Of a stretch of 64,000 bases of DNA, positions 1 to 9,700 are shown piece after piece (the first letter of the stretch is position 1; each line of letters opens with the position of its first letter). Source of the stretch: Sphingobacteriaceae bacterium (GTDB lineage: Bacteria; Bacteroidota; Bacteroidia; B-17B0; Aurantibacillaceae); NCBI GenBank assembly GCA_002319075.1, contig NVQB01000001.1, positions 4,340,001 through 4,404,000 of the forward strand. The letters are read 5' to 3'. A model generated the notes under the pieces. It was not told the DNA's origin, made no database searches, and worked only from the letters and a program-made list of their open reading frames with translations. The translations under genes were made by a program, and so were the position numbers.

Positions 1-448
1 TAACATAGGTTACATGTTTTCTGGCAACATCGATCGTTACGAGGCAGAATGTGACAGTGGGCGCATCAAAGAAAAAAAGTGCTGGTGTTTTGAAATACCT
101 ATTGAGGCTTACGACAAAATAATTTATTTTAAAAAGAAGAAAGAAATCCGCTTAAAAGTCCCCTATAAGTACAGGAACTATGCCGTGAAATTGTTTATTC
201 CTGCGGCTGACACGCTGCTTCCGCTTAAAAAAACCGGAAACTCAGAAAGAAAATATGCCTTTAAAGAACCGTTGCCTGAGACCTATATAGTACTGTATAA
301 TGAAACTGCAAACGCTTCGGATAAGAGAGCTTATGACGGACATGTATATCTTGGAGAGGTAAAAACAAAGTACAATAAGCGTCACCACTACTACAAAGCC
401 AAACTAAAGAGGAGACAAGTAAGGAAGGCTATCTCCAATAATTCCTGA
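1..448 (+). CDS. Hypothetical protein, probably 5'-truncated by the window edge
   Basis: The reading frame is open from the first base. The first ATG is at 14, but nothing marks it as the true start, so the gene probably begins upstream. The visible 144 residues are Lys/Arg/Tyr-rich with alternating hydrophobic positions (for example RLKVPYKYRNYAVKLFI) and a strongly basic C-terminus (KAKLKRRQVRKAISNNS). I see no membrane segment or recognisable motif. The basic, beta-rich character could fit a small secreted or nucleic-acid-binding protein, but I do not recognise a family. The next gene lies 117 bp downstream on the same strand, and no clear terminator separates them. Confidence 0.55.
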   Translation, partial: NIGYMFSGNIDRYEAECDSGRIKEKKCWCFEIPIEAYDKIIYFKKKKEIRLKVPYKYRNYAVKLFIPAADTLLPLKKTGNSERKYAFKEPLPETYIVLYNETANASDKRAYDGHVYLGEVKTKYNKRHHYYKAKLKRRQVRKAISNNS

Positions 449-565
449 AGCGCAGTGTAGAAAAAATTAGCACAAATGTTTTAAATTTTACTCACTTTAT
501 GCGAATACCGCGGCTTTAGCGCTGGCACGGGTTTGTAACAGTAGAGTAGAACTAAATTACCACTA

Positions 566-889
566 ATGAAAAATACTTTTCTTTCCACTATAAAAGTTGC
601 AGCGATAACTTTTTTGCTTAGCGCTGCAGCTTGCAACGAAAACACTCCTTCGGAGGTTCCGGGCGAAACATCTACCACTTTGAGCGACACTTTAGATAGT
701 CAATTAACGCCTGCTACAAGCACCGTTATGAATGCAGAAGGGACAGGGACAGTAGAGTCGAGACAGATTCAGGGAACAGATGGAGCAGGTGGTGCGCCCG
801 GATCAGATGCAGTAATGTCCGCTTCGGCCCCTGCGTCAGCCAGTGCAAACGGATCGACACCAACACCTGCTGGAGCAGCTAAAAAATAA
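566..889 (+). CDS. Small Ala/Gly/Ser/Thr-rich lipoprotein
   Basis: This 107-residue protein starts with a classic type II signal peptide: MKNTFLSTIK, a hydrophobic stretch, then the lipobox LSAAAC with the acylated Cys at about residue 23. The mature part is low complexity, rich in Thr, Ser, Ala, Gly and Pro, and ends in a dibasic KK. No fold is evident; it resembles small surface or periplasmic lipoproteins of unknown role. It is followed by about 170 bp without a gene and then a strong hairpin terminator. A longer open frame on the opposite strand (769-1098) overlaps it but lacks coding character. The lipoprotein call is solid from the lipobox; the function is unknown. Confidence 0.7.
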   Translation: MKNTFLSTIKVAAITFLLSAAACNENTPSEVPGETSTTLSDTLDSQLTPATSTVMNAEGTGTVESRQIQGTDGAGGAPGSDAVMSASAPASASANGSTPTPAGAAKK

Positions 890-1061
890 GTTTGATTTTG
901 AAAATGACTGGTAAATCTGAAGATCCGATAGTTGTCAGGTTGGCGCAATAGCAACGAGAACAGGGCAATTTCCCAACCTTCCTGCCCTGACCAACGAAAC
1001 GGTAGACGAGCTTGTACCCTATTGATGTCAGACATTCCGATTTTTCCAATCCATTTTCCGG

Positions 1062-1092
1062 AAAAGGAGCAGAGATTTTTGCTCCTTTTTTT
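1062..1092 (+). terminator. Bidirectional rho-independent terminator
   Basis: A 10-bp perfect stem (AAAAGGAGCA / TGCTCCTTTT) closes an 8-nt loop and runs into a T tract on the plus strand. On the minus strand the stem is preceded by A residues and followed by TTTT, so it can also end the gliding operon whose last stop codon is at 1098. It sits between convergent genes. Confidence 0.85.
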
Positions 1093-1097
1093 ATTCA

Positions 1098-2894
1098 TTA
1101 ATCTTTTCTTGGAACTTCCCTGATAACATCATCAGAACTTATTTTGGTTTCTGTGCCGCCTGAAATGAATGCGCTGAAGGTGAAGTAACCGTCTTTTGAA
1201 AGGCCAATGTTTTTTTCACCGGGATACCCGGAAATTTCTGTGGAACGAAGAGGCTCGTAGTTGGGCTCTTTTAAAAGGCTGGTAGTTTTTGTTCCAACGT
1301 AAAAACTACCAAAAACCTGGATGTCTTTTTCAGTTTTGAAGTTTAGGGTCATGCTTGTATCAGCGGTATTTTTTGAAAAATTAAAAATTACGGTGTTATG
1401 TTTCATGCCGTATCTGCTGGCTGTGAGTTGATAGGTTTTTTCTTTCTCCAGCAAAACCGTCATGTAACCTGATGTAATTTCTAAGTTAAGGGCAAGCGAA
1501 TCTGTTTGGTTAGAGAGTTTGTAGCTGGTATTGTCAAAAATAGTGAGATCTCTTAAAATCAGTGAATCGTTCCTGATTGTAAATGTGAGAGGTAATTCTT
1601 CAGAAAAGCTATAGATATCTTCCGCTCCTTTACCGTTGAAACGATCGGAACTAAAAAAACCGCGGGGCTGATCTCCGTCGAAAACAATTCCAAAGTCGTT
1701 GGCGATAGAGTTAATGGGTGGTTTCAAATTGTGTACATTGTTCCATTCCCCATTTATTTTAGTGGCTCTGAAGACGTCCAATTGCCCCATTCCGGGATGT
1801 GCGTTTGAAGAGAAGTATAATTCTCCTGTAGCAGAAATGTTAGGAAATAATTCGTGACCGAAAGTATTTACTTTGTTCCCTGCATTCACAGGAGCTCCCC
1901 AGCTACCTTTAGCGTTTTTCTGAGAATAATAAATATCTGTTTTTCCAAAACCACCGGGCTTATCCGACATAAAATAAATGGTTTGTCCGTCTTGCGAAAT
2001 ACTGGGGTGACCTACCGAATAATTAGCACTGTTAAAATCGAAAGCGCTAACCGGAACAGACCAATGGCCTGCTGTATCTTTTTTACTATAAAAGACCTGA
2101 AGTGTTCCAAGTATTTCATTGGTTTCTTTATCGCGTTTGCCTTTAATGGTTTTCGTAAAATACAGTTCAGTGCCTTCGTTTGAAAAACAAGCGGGCCCTT
2201 CGTGCAAGGGAGTGTTAATCTCTTTGAAATTAACAAGAGTGTTTTGTATGTTTTGCTTTTCTTCAATCTTATCAATGTTGATGGTGTAAAGATCAAGTCG
2301 GTGGATGTCGCCGCCACCATCAAAGCTTATCAGGGCCCGTTTACTTCCTTCGCGCGAAGAGGAGAAGTAAAGTTCTTTTGGAGTTAAAAAGGTTGGACTG
2401 AAATCAGCAAGCTCTGTATTTATGTTTTCCAGGTTTTTCACTTCCTTTCCTAAGGTTTGGTCGAGCCAGAGTTGAGCAGAATCGCAGGATTGTAAATATA
2501 CAAGACCCATTTTGTCTTCTGGTTTCATTTTAACGTACTCCTGCAGCTGAACACTGGCCTCTGCATACTTTGCACTGTTTTTTAAAGCCAGGCCATAATT
2601 TAAATAATTAAGAGGTTCTTTCTTTTTCTTTCTCAGAATTTTTTTAAATGTTTCTTCCGCCTTTTCAAATTCGCCGCTAATACGGTAACAGTTAGCCATT
2701 TTTTGAAGTGCATATTCCGCTACTTTTTTACTTTTTGAATGAATGTCCATTTCATAGTATTTAATAGCCATTTCAAATAAATTCTGATCAAAATAGCGGT
2801 CTCCTTTTTCTGAATTTTTCTGTGAATACAGCAAGGAAGTCATGCATAAGAAGAGCAAGATGACTTTTGTTTTTAGTATAGCGGGTAAATTCAT
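1098..2894 (-). CDS. TPR / PD40 beta-propeller secreted protein of the gliding operon
   Basis: This 598-residue protein is last in the operon. I chose the ATG at 2894 over the upstream one at 2972 because it starts a clean signal peptide (MNLPAILKTKVILLFLCMTS ending LLYSQ) and leaves 16 bp after the preceding PorP/SprF gene instead of overlapping it. Residues about 30-140 form TPR-like helices (YALQKMANCYRISGEFEKAEE). Residues about 150-430 carry PD40/WD40-like blades with repeated YFSS/YFMSD and DIYYS motifs. The remainder is beta-rich with no OmpA peptidoglycan-binding domain, unlike the PorE-type TPR-PD40-OmpA proteins. PD40 proteins next to PorP/SprF are usual in Bacteroidota and are thought to be accessory to type IX secretion; the exact role here is inferred from context. 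Confidence 0.8.
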   Translation of the reverse strand: MNLPAILKTKVILLFLCMTSLLYSQKNSEKGDRYFDQNLFEMAIKYYEMDIHSKSKKVAEYALQKMANCYRISGEFEKAEETFKKILRKKKKEPLNYLNYGLALKNSAKYAEASVQLQEYVKMKPEDKMGLVYLQSCDSAQLWLDQTLGKEVKNLENINTELADFSPTFLTPKELYFSSSREGSKRALISFDGGGDIHRLDLYTINIDKIEEKQNIQNTLVNFKEINTPLHEGPACFSNEGTELYFTKTIKGKRDKETNEILGTLQVFYSKKDTAGHWSVPVSAFDFNSANYSVGHPSISQDGQTIYFMSDKPGGFGKTDIYYSQKNAKGSWGAPVNAGNKVNTFGHELFPNISATGELYFSSNAHPGMGQLDVFRATKINGEWNNVHNLKPPINSIANDFGIVFDGDQPRGFFSSDRFNGKGAEDIYSFSEELPLTFTIRNDSLILRDLTIFDNTSYKLSNQTDSLALNLEITSGYMTVLLEKEKTYQLTASRYGMKHNTVIFNFSKNTADTSMTLNFKTEKDIQVFGSFYVGTKTTSLLKEPNYEPLRSTEISGYPGEKNIGLSKDGYFTFSAFISGGTETKISSDDVIREVPRKD

Positions 2895-2910
2895 AAAACT
2901 GTTTTCTGAA

Positions 2911-3846
2911 TTAAAAATAATAACGGGGGTGAATTTCTTTTTGTGTGGGTGGCGGAGGCAGTTTAATACCATAAGTGATCATGAGTTCGTGCGCTCCTTT
3001 AACAAATGGTGAAAGTTTGGAAAGCGTGATGTCATAAGCGTAAGAAATACGAAGGCTTTCAGTAATATTTATTCGCAGCATGGTTACAAGTGCATCACCT
3101 GTACGGTACTGAATGCCTGCCCCAAAGCGTTCGTTATAATAAACCAGTGCGTTTAAATCAAGTTGTAAAGCGCTTGAAGGCTGGTATTTTAAAAGCAGCG
3201 AAGGTTCAATACTTAAGTTTTTAGAGATATCGAAAATATTACCGGCCAGGAAATAATAATGGTTATAAAGATGTGCCTGCGAAGTAAAAGGTGCAGCGTG
3301 ATCAAATGTTTTATTGAAAAGATGGTAATTTGAGAAGCCTGCATAAAATTGTTTTTTTTGATAGTAGATTCCGAACGAAGCGTCAGGGATAAGAGAGGAA
3401 GCGGCATTGGGAGGAAGAGCATTGTCGCCGCGATCGTTTACAATAAGACTCTGGTAATTTGTTTTTTTATTGTAGAGGCCTGCTTCAATGCCTACTGATA
3501 ATTTTCCACCGGCAAAATTGAGATGATAAGAAAGCTGCGCCGCTGCATTAAGGTTTGTCATTACACCCATTTTATCATTCACAAGTTTAAATCCAACACC
3601 GATGTGTTTTTTTTGAATGGGTGCGTGAATATTAAAGGTTTGAGTTTTGGGATGGCCGTTGATACCGGAAAATTGATTGCGGTATTTCAGGGTTGCAGCA
3701 ACCCAGTTTGAACTGCCTGCAAATGCTGGATTTATAAGCATTTTATCAAACATGTAAAGTGAGTACATAGGATCCTGCTGCGCAGAAAGTGTTAGAGTTA
3801 GCCCAAGGGTAATGGTCCACAAAAAAAGCCGGGTAATGTGTTTCAT
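2911..3846 (-). CDS. PorP/SprF family type IX secretion membrane protein
   Basis: The 311-residue protein has a signal peptide ending LSAQQDPMYSLYMFDKMLIN and then the family hallmark NPAFAGS near residue 37. The body consists of amphipathic beta strands alternating with Gly/Asn/Asp turns. The C-terminal region contains the characteristic RISYAYDITLSKLSPFVKGA followed by HELMITYGI. PorP/SprF proteins are outer-membrane barrels needed for secretion or surface attachment of particular type IX substrates, and are usually encoded just after the substrate. Here the gene starts 4 bp after a gliding C-terminal-domain protein (3851-5194), which is its likely substrate. Confidence 0.92.
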   Translation of the reverse strand: MKHITRLFLWTITLGLTLTLSAQQDPMYSLYMFDKMLINPAFAGSSNWVAATLKYRNQFSGINGHPKTQTFNIHAPIQKKHIGVGFKLVNDKMGVMTNLNAAAQLSYHLNFAGGKLSVGIEAGLYNKKTNYQSLIVNDRGDNALPPNAASSLIPDASFGIYYQKKQFYAGFSNYHLFNKTFDHAAPFTSQAHLYNHYYFLAGNIFDISKNLSIEPSLLLKYQPSSALQLDLNALVYYNERFGAGIQYRTGDALVTMLRINITESLRISYAYDITLSKLSPFVKGAHELMITYGIKLPPPPTQKEIHPRYYF

Positions 3847-3850
3847 TTTT

Positions 3851-5194
3851 TTATCGTTTTATGAGGATACAGTTGGATACAATTTTTTCACCATTCCCGA
3901 AATCAAATATGTAGTAGTACAGAGCGTCAGGAAGGTCATGGCCGCTTTCTGATTTTCCATTCCAGTTATTGGTGTAGGGGGAAGCTTTATAAAGGAGTAG
4001 TCCCCAGCGATCAAAAATCATGAGTGAGTTTTGTGGGTAATCAGTAATCTTATCGATTTCAAAAAAGTCGTTCAGGCCATCACCGTTCGGTGTAATAGCA
4101 GTTGGCAGAGGTACTATTACAGTGATAGTAACAGAATCTTTTGTGATACAGCCATGTTCATCTGTTAGTGTAAGTTGGTAAAGCGTTGTATTTAAAGGGT
4201 CGGCAAGGGGTGTAAAACTTTTTGGATCACCCAAGTATTCGGGATTATTCCATTCGGGATTTCCATTTCCACTGCCCTGGAGATTTATTTTTTCGTTTCG
4301 CGTTATAGTAACATCCTCACCGGCACTGGCTGGATTTGCATTGTGCAGGGCTATAACTGCAGGTACTGTGGTCTCAGCAGGGCAAATGCCGTTTTTTACA
4401 GTGGCTTTATACCAGTTGGTTTGTGTAACATTTGAATAAGTGGTAAAAGCACCAGTGTCTGGCAGCAGATTCCAGAGGGTTCCGTCTTTGGATGAAAACC
4501 AGGAAACTATTTTCCCGGCATATCCTGTGAGTCGCAAAGTATCGCCTGGCGCCCCGTAACAAAGAGAATCGCTTTTTGCAATGATTCCTGCTATGGTTTT
4601 TTGCTGGATGTTAAAAGAAAGAGCGGAAGTGGTGTCATCAGGACAACCAGGAATGGTATGAAGTACAACTCTGTATTTTGTGTTTTGCGTAATGACGCCG
4701 TGATTTAATTGGGTGGAGGTGTTGTTAATTGAACTCCAGTCTGCTCCTTCAGTAGTAGAAAATTGCCAGTATTTGATGTTGCCGGGTGGATTATTAAGGG
4801 CCATACTTCCAGGCTCTGCCTGATTGCAAAAATTTCCACCACCGCTTAAAGTACCAGTGTTTCCTTTCACATAAACGGTTACCGTTGAAATTGAAGAAGT
4901 GTCTTCCGGCAATTGTCCGTCGCGAACAATAGCTCTGAAGCTACTTGTTTGCTTTAGCCTGTTGTAACTTTGTGTGGAAGTGGTATTGGGTAAGTTAATC
5001 CAGGTTAGTCCTTTGTCGGTAGAAACTTCCCAACGCTGAATCTGGCCTGAATGAAGGGTCAGAGAGATAAAGCCGGAGTTTAAGGAATCGCAATATTGCA
5101 CAGCACCGGTTGTAATTCCCCCCACAGATTGGGCGGACATGCAGGATGCGAGTGGGGCAGTAACGAATAACAGAACTATTTTTCTAAAGGACAT
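3851..5194 (-). CDS. Secreted protein with gliding-motility C-terminal (type B sorting) domain
   Basis: The 447-residue protein has an N-terminal signal peptide (MSFRKIVLLFVTAPLASCMSAQ). Residues about 25-330 hold four Ig-like or SprB-related beta repeats, each about 85 residues, with motifs such as YWQFSTTEGADW and WFSSKDGTLWNLLPDTG. The last 85 residues form the CHU_C/TIGR04131-type sorting domain: PTAITPNGDGLNDFFEI, SLMIFDRWGLLLYK, W.G.S.SG.DLPDALYYYIF. This domain directs export by the type IX system without proteolytic removal of the classical type A kind. It is probably a surface protein exported with the help of the adjacent PorP/SprF (2911-3846). The ligand is unknown. Confidence 0.9.
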   Translation of the reverse strand: MSFRKIVLLFVTAPLASCMSAQSVGGITTGAVQYCDSLNSGFISLTLHSGQIQRWEVSTDKGLTWINLPNTTSTQSYNRLKQTSSFRAIVRDGQLPEDTSSISTVTVYVKGNTGTLSGGGNFCNQAEPGSMALNNPPGNIKYWQFSTTEGADWSSINNTSTQLNHGVITQNTKYRVVLHTIPGCPDDTTSALSFNIQQKTIAGIIAKSDSLCYGAPGDTLRLTGYAGKIVSWFSSKDGTLWNLLPDTGAFTTYSNVTQTNWYKATVKNGICPAETTVPAVIALHNANPASAGEDVTITRNEKINLQGSGNGNPEWNNPEYLGDPKSFTPLADPLNTTLYQLTLTDEHGCITKDSVTITVIVPLPTAITPNGDGLNDFFEIDKITDYPQNSLMIFDRWGLLLYKASPYTNNWNGKSESGHDLPDALYYYIFDFGNGEKIVSNCILIKR

Positions 5195-5206
5195 GGCAGA
5201 GTTTAT

Positions 5207-5650
5207 CTATTTTTTAAAACCTAAGATATTTAATCCGCAGCCTTTTTTTTCTCCTTCAAAAAAAGCTTCAACATAATACACACCTGTAGCAGAGCAGATG
5301 TAATTTAATGTGCCGTAAAATTTTTTGTTGCTTTTTAAATAATTTGTGGCAATGAGTTTTTTATTGCGATCTAATAAATTAACCACCATTTTTTTTCCGG
5401 CTTCGTCCTGGTCGCAAACAACAATGCGATAGTTTATACCACGGCTTAGAACATAGGAGTACTCATCTTTGTCGCCTGTTTTAGAGGTTTCGATTGGAAA
5501 AGATTTGATAAAAACATAGTCATCGAGTGATGCCGCGTATTTTTTTAAGAGTTCCTCCGGATCGCAGGTATCGCTTAAAGTAAAGGAACTGATCAATAAA
5601 CAAACGCTGATTTTCGCTAAAAGTTTTGAGAATTTTGTAAGTGATGTCAT
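5207..5650 (-). CDS. Small secreted protein, paralog of the 57499-57978 protein
   Basis: The 147-residue protein has an N-terminal hydrophobic segment (LLAKISVCLLISSFTLS) consistent with a signal peptide or anchor. The mature part has the pattern SRGINYRIVVCDQD, KKFYGTLNYICSATGVYYVE and a terminal EGEKKGCGLNILGF. The same pattern (NRGVRYKFF, KKFYNELEFECKTTGNYCLSF, GCALGVF) appears in the 159-residue protein at 57499-57978, so the two are paralogs by eye. Conserved Cys residues suggest a disulfide-stabilised beta sandwich. It sits inside the type IX operon between a PorP/SprF and a gliding C-terminal-domain protein, so it may be an export or surface accessory factor. I do not recognise a named family. 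Confidence 0.75.
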   Translation of the reverse strand: MTSLTKFSKLLAKISVCLLISSFTLSDTCDPEELLKKYAASLDDYVFIKSFPIETSKTGDKDEYSYVLSRGINYRIVVCDQDEAGKKMVVNLLDRNKKLIATNYLKSNKKFYGTLNYICSATGVYYVEAFFEGEKKGCGLNILGFKK

Positions 5651-5700
5651 GGATACTGAATTTTAAAATATATTTCTGTTTGAATTATTTTTTTTAAGCG

Positions 5701-6702
5701 TTAAAATTTGGGGCAGGAAACAAGTACCAATTTTGTTTTTCGCTTCTTGGGATTGCAGAGCTGAAACGACAGTGTGACTTCGTGCGCGCCCTTTGAGTAG
5801 CGGGAGAGATTAGAAATAGTTTTATCGTAACTGTAACCCACTTTTATTCTTTCGGTTTGCAAGCCCACTATAAGAGAAATTGCATCGTTGTTAGCGTAGC
5901 CTTTTTTATAGGCTTTTAAGCCCGGAATCCCTCTGTACCAAAGGCCCACAGTAAGAATGTGCTTTGTGAAATAACAGCCCAGGTCAACCTGATCAAATTT
6001 ATTTTCGGCACGGTAATGAATTACCGGACTGATGTATCTTTTCAGACGTTTTTCTTTTTCTTCTTTGTCGAGGTCATATTTTGTACCCATGTGCAGGCTG
6101 TATTTTACGGGCAGTGTATTTAAGGGGTCGTTATAAAAGGACTCATTAGATTGAGTAAGGTGATAGGCGGAAACGCCTACCCAATAATCGGAGTTAATGT
6201 AGAGTGCGCCCGCACCAAGATCAAAGTAGGCTTTGCTTTGAGGGAGCTGTTCAACCGTTGCAACATTGCCGCCACGATAAATCTGATCGCCAAAAACAAG
6301 ATTATTAAAATTGATACTTTTAATGGCGAAACCCGGTTGCAAGCCGAAGCGAATGGCGGAAACGCGATTGATTTTTGCCTGGTAAGAGACAGATGGATTA
6401 ATGAGTGTTGTTTTTAAATTTCCTGAACCGGCATCATCCTGAGCAAAAGTAATTCCCATCCCAAAATTGCTGTTCTTAATACCATGCTCAGCCGAAACGA
6501 GTTTCGAGGTGTAAACATTCGAAATGCCCGGCCATTGACTTCTGTAGATAAGCGTTACTTTTGAGCAGGCGTTTGCTCCTGTAAAAGCAGGATTTAAATA
6601 CATGGGAGCCGCGTAGAATTGCGTGAACTGAATATCCTGGGCCACAGAGCGCTGCAGCTGTAAAAGCAGAATTAAAAAACTGAGTTTAAGTAGTGAGTTC
6701 AT
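5701..6702 (-). CDS. PorP/SprF family type IX secretion membrane protein
   Basis: The 333-residue barrel protein starts with a signal peptide (LILLLQLQRSVAQ) and then DIQFTQFYAAPMYLNPAFTG, the PorP/SprF N-terminal signature. The C-terminal third has VGYSYDKTISNLSRYSKGAH followed by EVTLSFQL, homologous to the matching region of the 2911-3846 paralog. In flavobacteria SprF is required for secretion of the giant adhesin SprB and is encoded immediately after it. This gene starts 8 bp after the 3350-residue SprB-like gene, the same arrangement, so a cognate export role is likely. The two PorP/SprF copies are only moderately similar, consistent with different substrates. Confidence 0.93.
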   Translation of the reverse strand: MNSLLKLSFLILLLQLQRSVAQDIQFTQFYAAPMYLNPAFTGANACSKVTLIYRSQWPGISNVYTSKLVSAEHGIKNSNFGMGITFAQDDAGSGNLKTTLINPSVSYQAKINRVSAIRFGLQPGFAIKSINFNNLVFGDQIYRGGNVATVEQLPQSKAYFDLGAGALYINSDYWVGVSAYHLTQSNESFYNDPLNTLPVKYSLHMGTKYDLDKEEKEKRLKRYISPVIHYRAENKFDQVDLGCYFTKHILTVGLWYRGIPGLKAYKKGYANNDAISLIVGLQTERIKVGYSYDKTISNLSRYSKGAHEVTLSFQLCNPKKRKTKLVLVSCPKF

Positions 6703-6710
6703 CTATTAGT

Positions 6711-9700
6711 TTATCTTAATAAGGTAAGGTTGCCAGACTTTCTGAATTTTTTTCCGTTACTCAGGTGCACATTTGCTTTCCACACGTATACTCCCACCTG
6801 GCACAACTTTCCTTTATAGTAGCCGTCCCAGCCATATGCAAGGTCTGTTGATTCAAAAATTAATTCGCCCCAGCGGTTAAAAATCTGGAGGTTGTAATCC
6901 GTTACACCGGATGTGTATGGAAAAAATACGTCGTTGCTGAGACTTGAAGCACTGTAAGCGCCAAGGCTGGAGCCGTTAGTATTAGGTGTGAATGCATTAG
7001 GAAAAACAATGTCTGCGTTTGTGTTCACATACCTGTAAGCAGTGTCCAGGCAACCATAGTTTGAAATGGCTATCAATTGAATTTTTATATCACCTAAACT
7101 TTGCAGCTCAAATTGAGGGCTGTGAAGGGATGAATTCCCATCCTGCCCGAAAGTCCAGTTGTAATTAACAGCGCCGGTAGACTGGTTGGTAGCTTTCAGA
7201 ATATCGTAAGGGAGATCCAGTGAGTCTGAATTTAAAACAAAGGCTGCAAAGGGTTTTGGGTAGGCATGAATAATAACAGGAGTTGAAGTGTTTGTATTGG
7301 TGCACCCTCTATCTGTGGTTACTTCCAGATTTACAGTATAGGTTCCAGCCTCTGTATAGGCATGTGTTGGGTTTTGTTCTCCTGAAAATGTTCCATCGCC
7401 AAAGTCCCACATCCACGACATAAGCGGATCTGCTGAGTTTACAGGTTTTGATTTATCGGTAAAATGAATGTTACCAGGCGAACATGTACGCAGCGTATCG
7501 GATAAAAGATCTACCAGCGGAAGGTCGTTAATTTGCACCGTAATAGAGTCCGCCAGAGATAAACCACAGGAGTTTGAAACGTTCACAATATAAGTTGTTG
7601 CTTTTTGAGGTGTAACAATATGAGGGCCGGCTTTGGGTTGAAGGCTATTGTTCCATGAGAATTTAAGCGGACCTGTGTTTCCATAGGTGGTAGCTTCGAG
7701 TATGCTGCTTCTGCCAGGACATACAAGATCGAGGCCGTCGATAGTAATATTTGCAGCGGTAAGATTATAAACGGTTATTGTGCTGGATGCATCTTTACCA
7801 GCGCAGCCGTTCTCGTCGAAGGCGAGTACTGTGTAAATTACGTTCGCAGAGGCAGTAAAGCTCAGAGATCCGGAATTGGTAACAGCTCCTGGAAGCCAGG
7901 TGTAATGATAGTTACCGGCACCGCCACTACCAATGGCTGTGAGAACTCCGGTTTGTCCATAACAGATAGTATCTGTTTTAGTTACTGAGGTCATAACCTG
8001 TGAGGGCTGTGTTATGCTAATAGTTTTTTGAGTGACACAATTGTTCAGATCTTTTATTTTAACTGTATAGTTTCCACTCACAACCGAACTCAGGATGTTT
8101 CCGGTTTGCACGGGATTGCTGTTCCATGAATAGCTATAAGGGATTTCACCGCCCGCAGCAGAAACAGTAGCGTTTCCGGTGCCACTGTAACAATGCGCGT
8201 TTTCTATACCGGTAACGGTGGATGTAGTTGGTTCGGGTTGCGGTATATTAGCAGAGATAGAAACAGTACAGTTGTTTGCGTCTTTTAATTTTACCGTGTA
8301 AGATCCTGCCGCCAGATTAGTAATGTTATTTCCGGGGAAGTTTGTATTCCAAAGATAAGTGTAGCCCGGTGTTCCTCCAGTAGCTATAACAGACACAGAG
8401 CCGTTAGTACCCGCAAAACAGGATACTTTTTTAAGCGAAATAACCGATGCAACCAGCATAGACGGTTCGTTGATTAAAGTTGTTTTTGTAGCCACACATC
8501 CTAAAGCGTCAGTAACGTTGGCGGTGTAAGTCCCAGCCAGTAAAGAAGTTGCTGTGGTAGTACTGCCGCCAAATGGAGCCCAGCTTATGGAAAAAGGCGC
8601 TGTTCCCTGGCTGATATTTAAGGTGGCAGAACCTGTATTGCCTCCAAAGCATGAAGCGTTTTTAGTAAAAGGAATGGTAAGTCCTGGACCTGGGATATTG
8701 ATAAGCGAAGCCGTGAAGTTTTTTATACAACTTTGTGCATCTGTAGTTTGAAGTGTATAGGTTCCGGGTGCAAGATTATTTAAACCATTAGGGGTTAAAG
8801 CACCAGGTTGCCAAAGATATGTGTAAGGTCCCGTACCGCCCGAGATTTGAGGGAGGATGGAACCATTGGGAAGATCGCACGAAGAATTAATGGCTACCAG
8901 ACTTCCTGTAATTTCAGAAGGTTGTTGGATGATAACAGGGAGACTCGTCTGGCAAAAATTTTGATCCGTTACTACTACTGTATAGGTTCCGAAACTCAAG
9001 CCTGTGGCTGTTTGTGAAGATCCGCCAGAAGGTGACCAAAGATAGGAATAACCAGGGGTTCCTCCCGCAGGCGTTACTGTAGCTGAACCATTTGTACCCC
9101 CAAAGCAGCTCACTGCAGATGTACTGTCGATTACTGAAAGGGCCTGGGAGGGTTGAGTAATACTAACGGTTGCGTCAGTAGTGCATCCATTATTATCGGT
9201 AATAATTGCGGTATAGGTTGCCGCTGAAAGAGAAGTGGCAGAAGCGGCGTTTCCTCCTGAAGGAAGCCAGTTATAAAAGTAGACCGGTGTTCCGCCATTT
9301 GCAGCAATAGTAACGCTTCCGCTTGATGCTCCAAAACAGCCCACCTGACCTGATGATACCAGGGCTACATTTAAAGCCGATGCGGGTTCGGCGATTGCAA
9401 ACGTTGCGCTTTGAACGCAGGAGTTTGCGTCCTGTGCTAAGATCGTATAATTACCGGCACTTAGTGCTGAGAGAGGACTCGTAAACGAAGCTCCTGCAGG
9501 CAAAATATAAGTATATCCGGGCGTTCCACCGGCGCTGATAAAAGATGCAGAACCATTGTTGCCACCGAAACAGCTTACAGAAAAGGTTGTAACGTTCGTA
9601 GCTATAGGCAGGGGTTGGGTGATGACTGAGCTGGACGAAATAACTGTACATCCATTGGAGGCAATCACCTGGATGGAATAGATTCCCGCAGGAAGTCCAG

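Noticed and set aside
769-1123. Overlapping frames on both strands between the lipoprotein and the terminator
   Set aside because: No signal peptide, family motif or start context; they overlap the well-supported lipoprotein and terminator.
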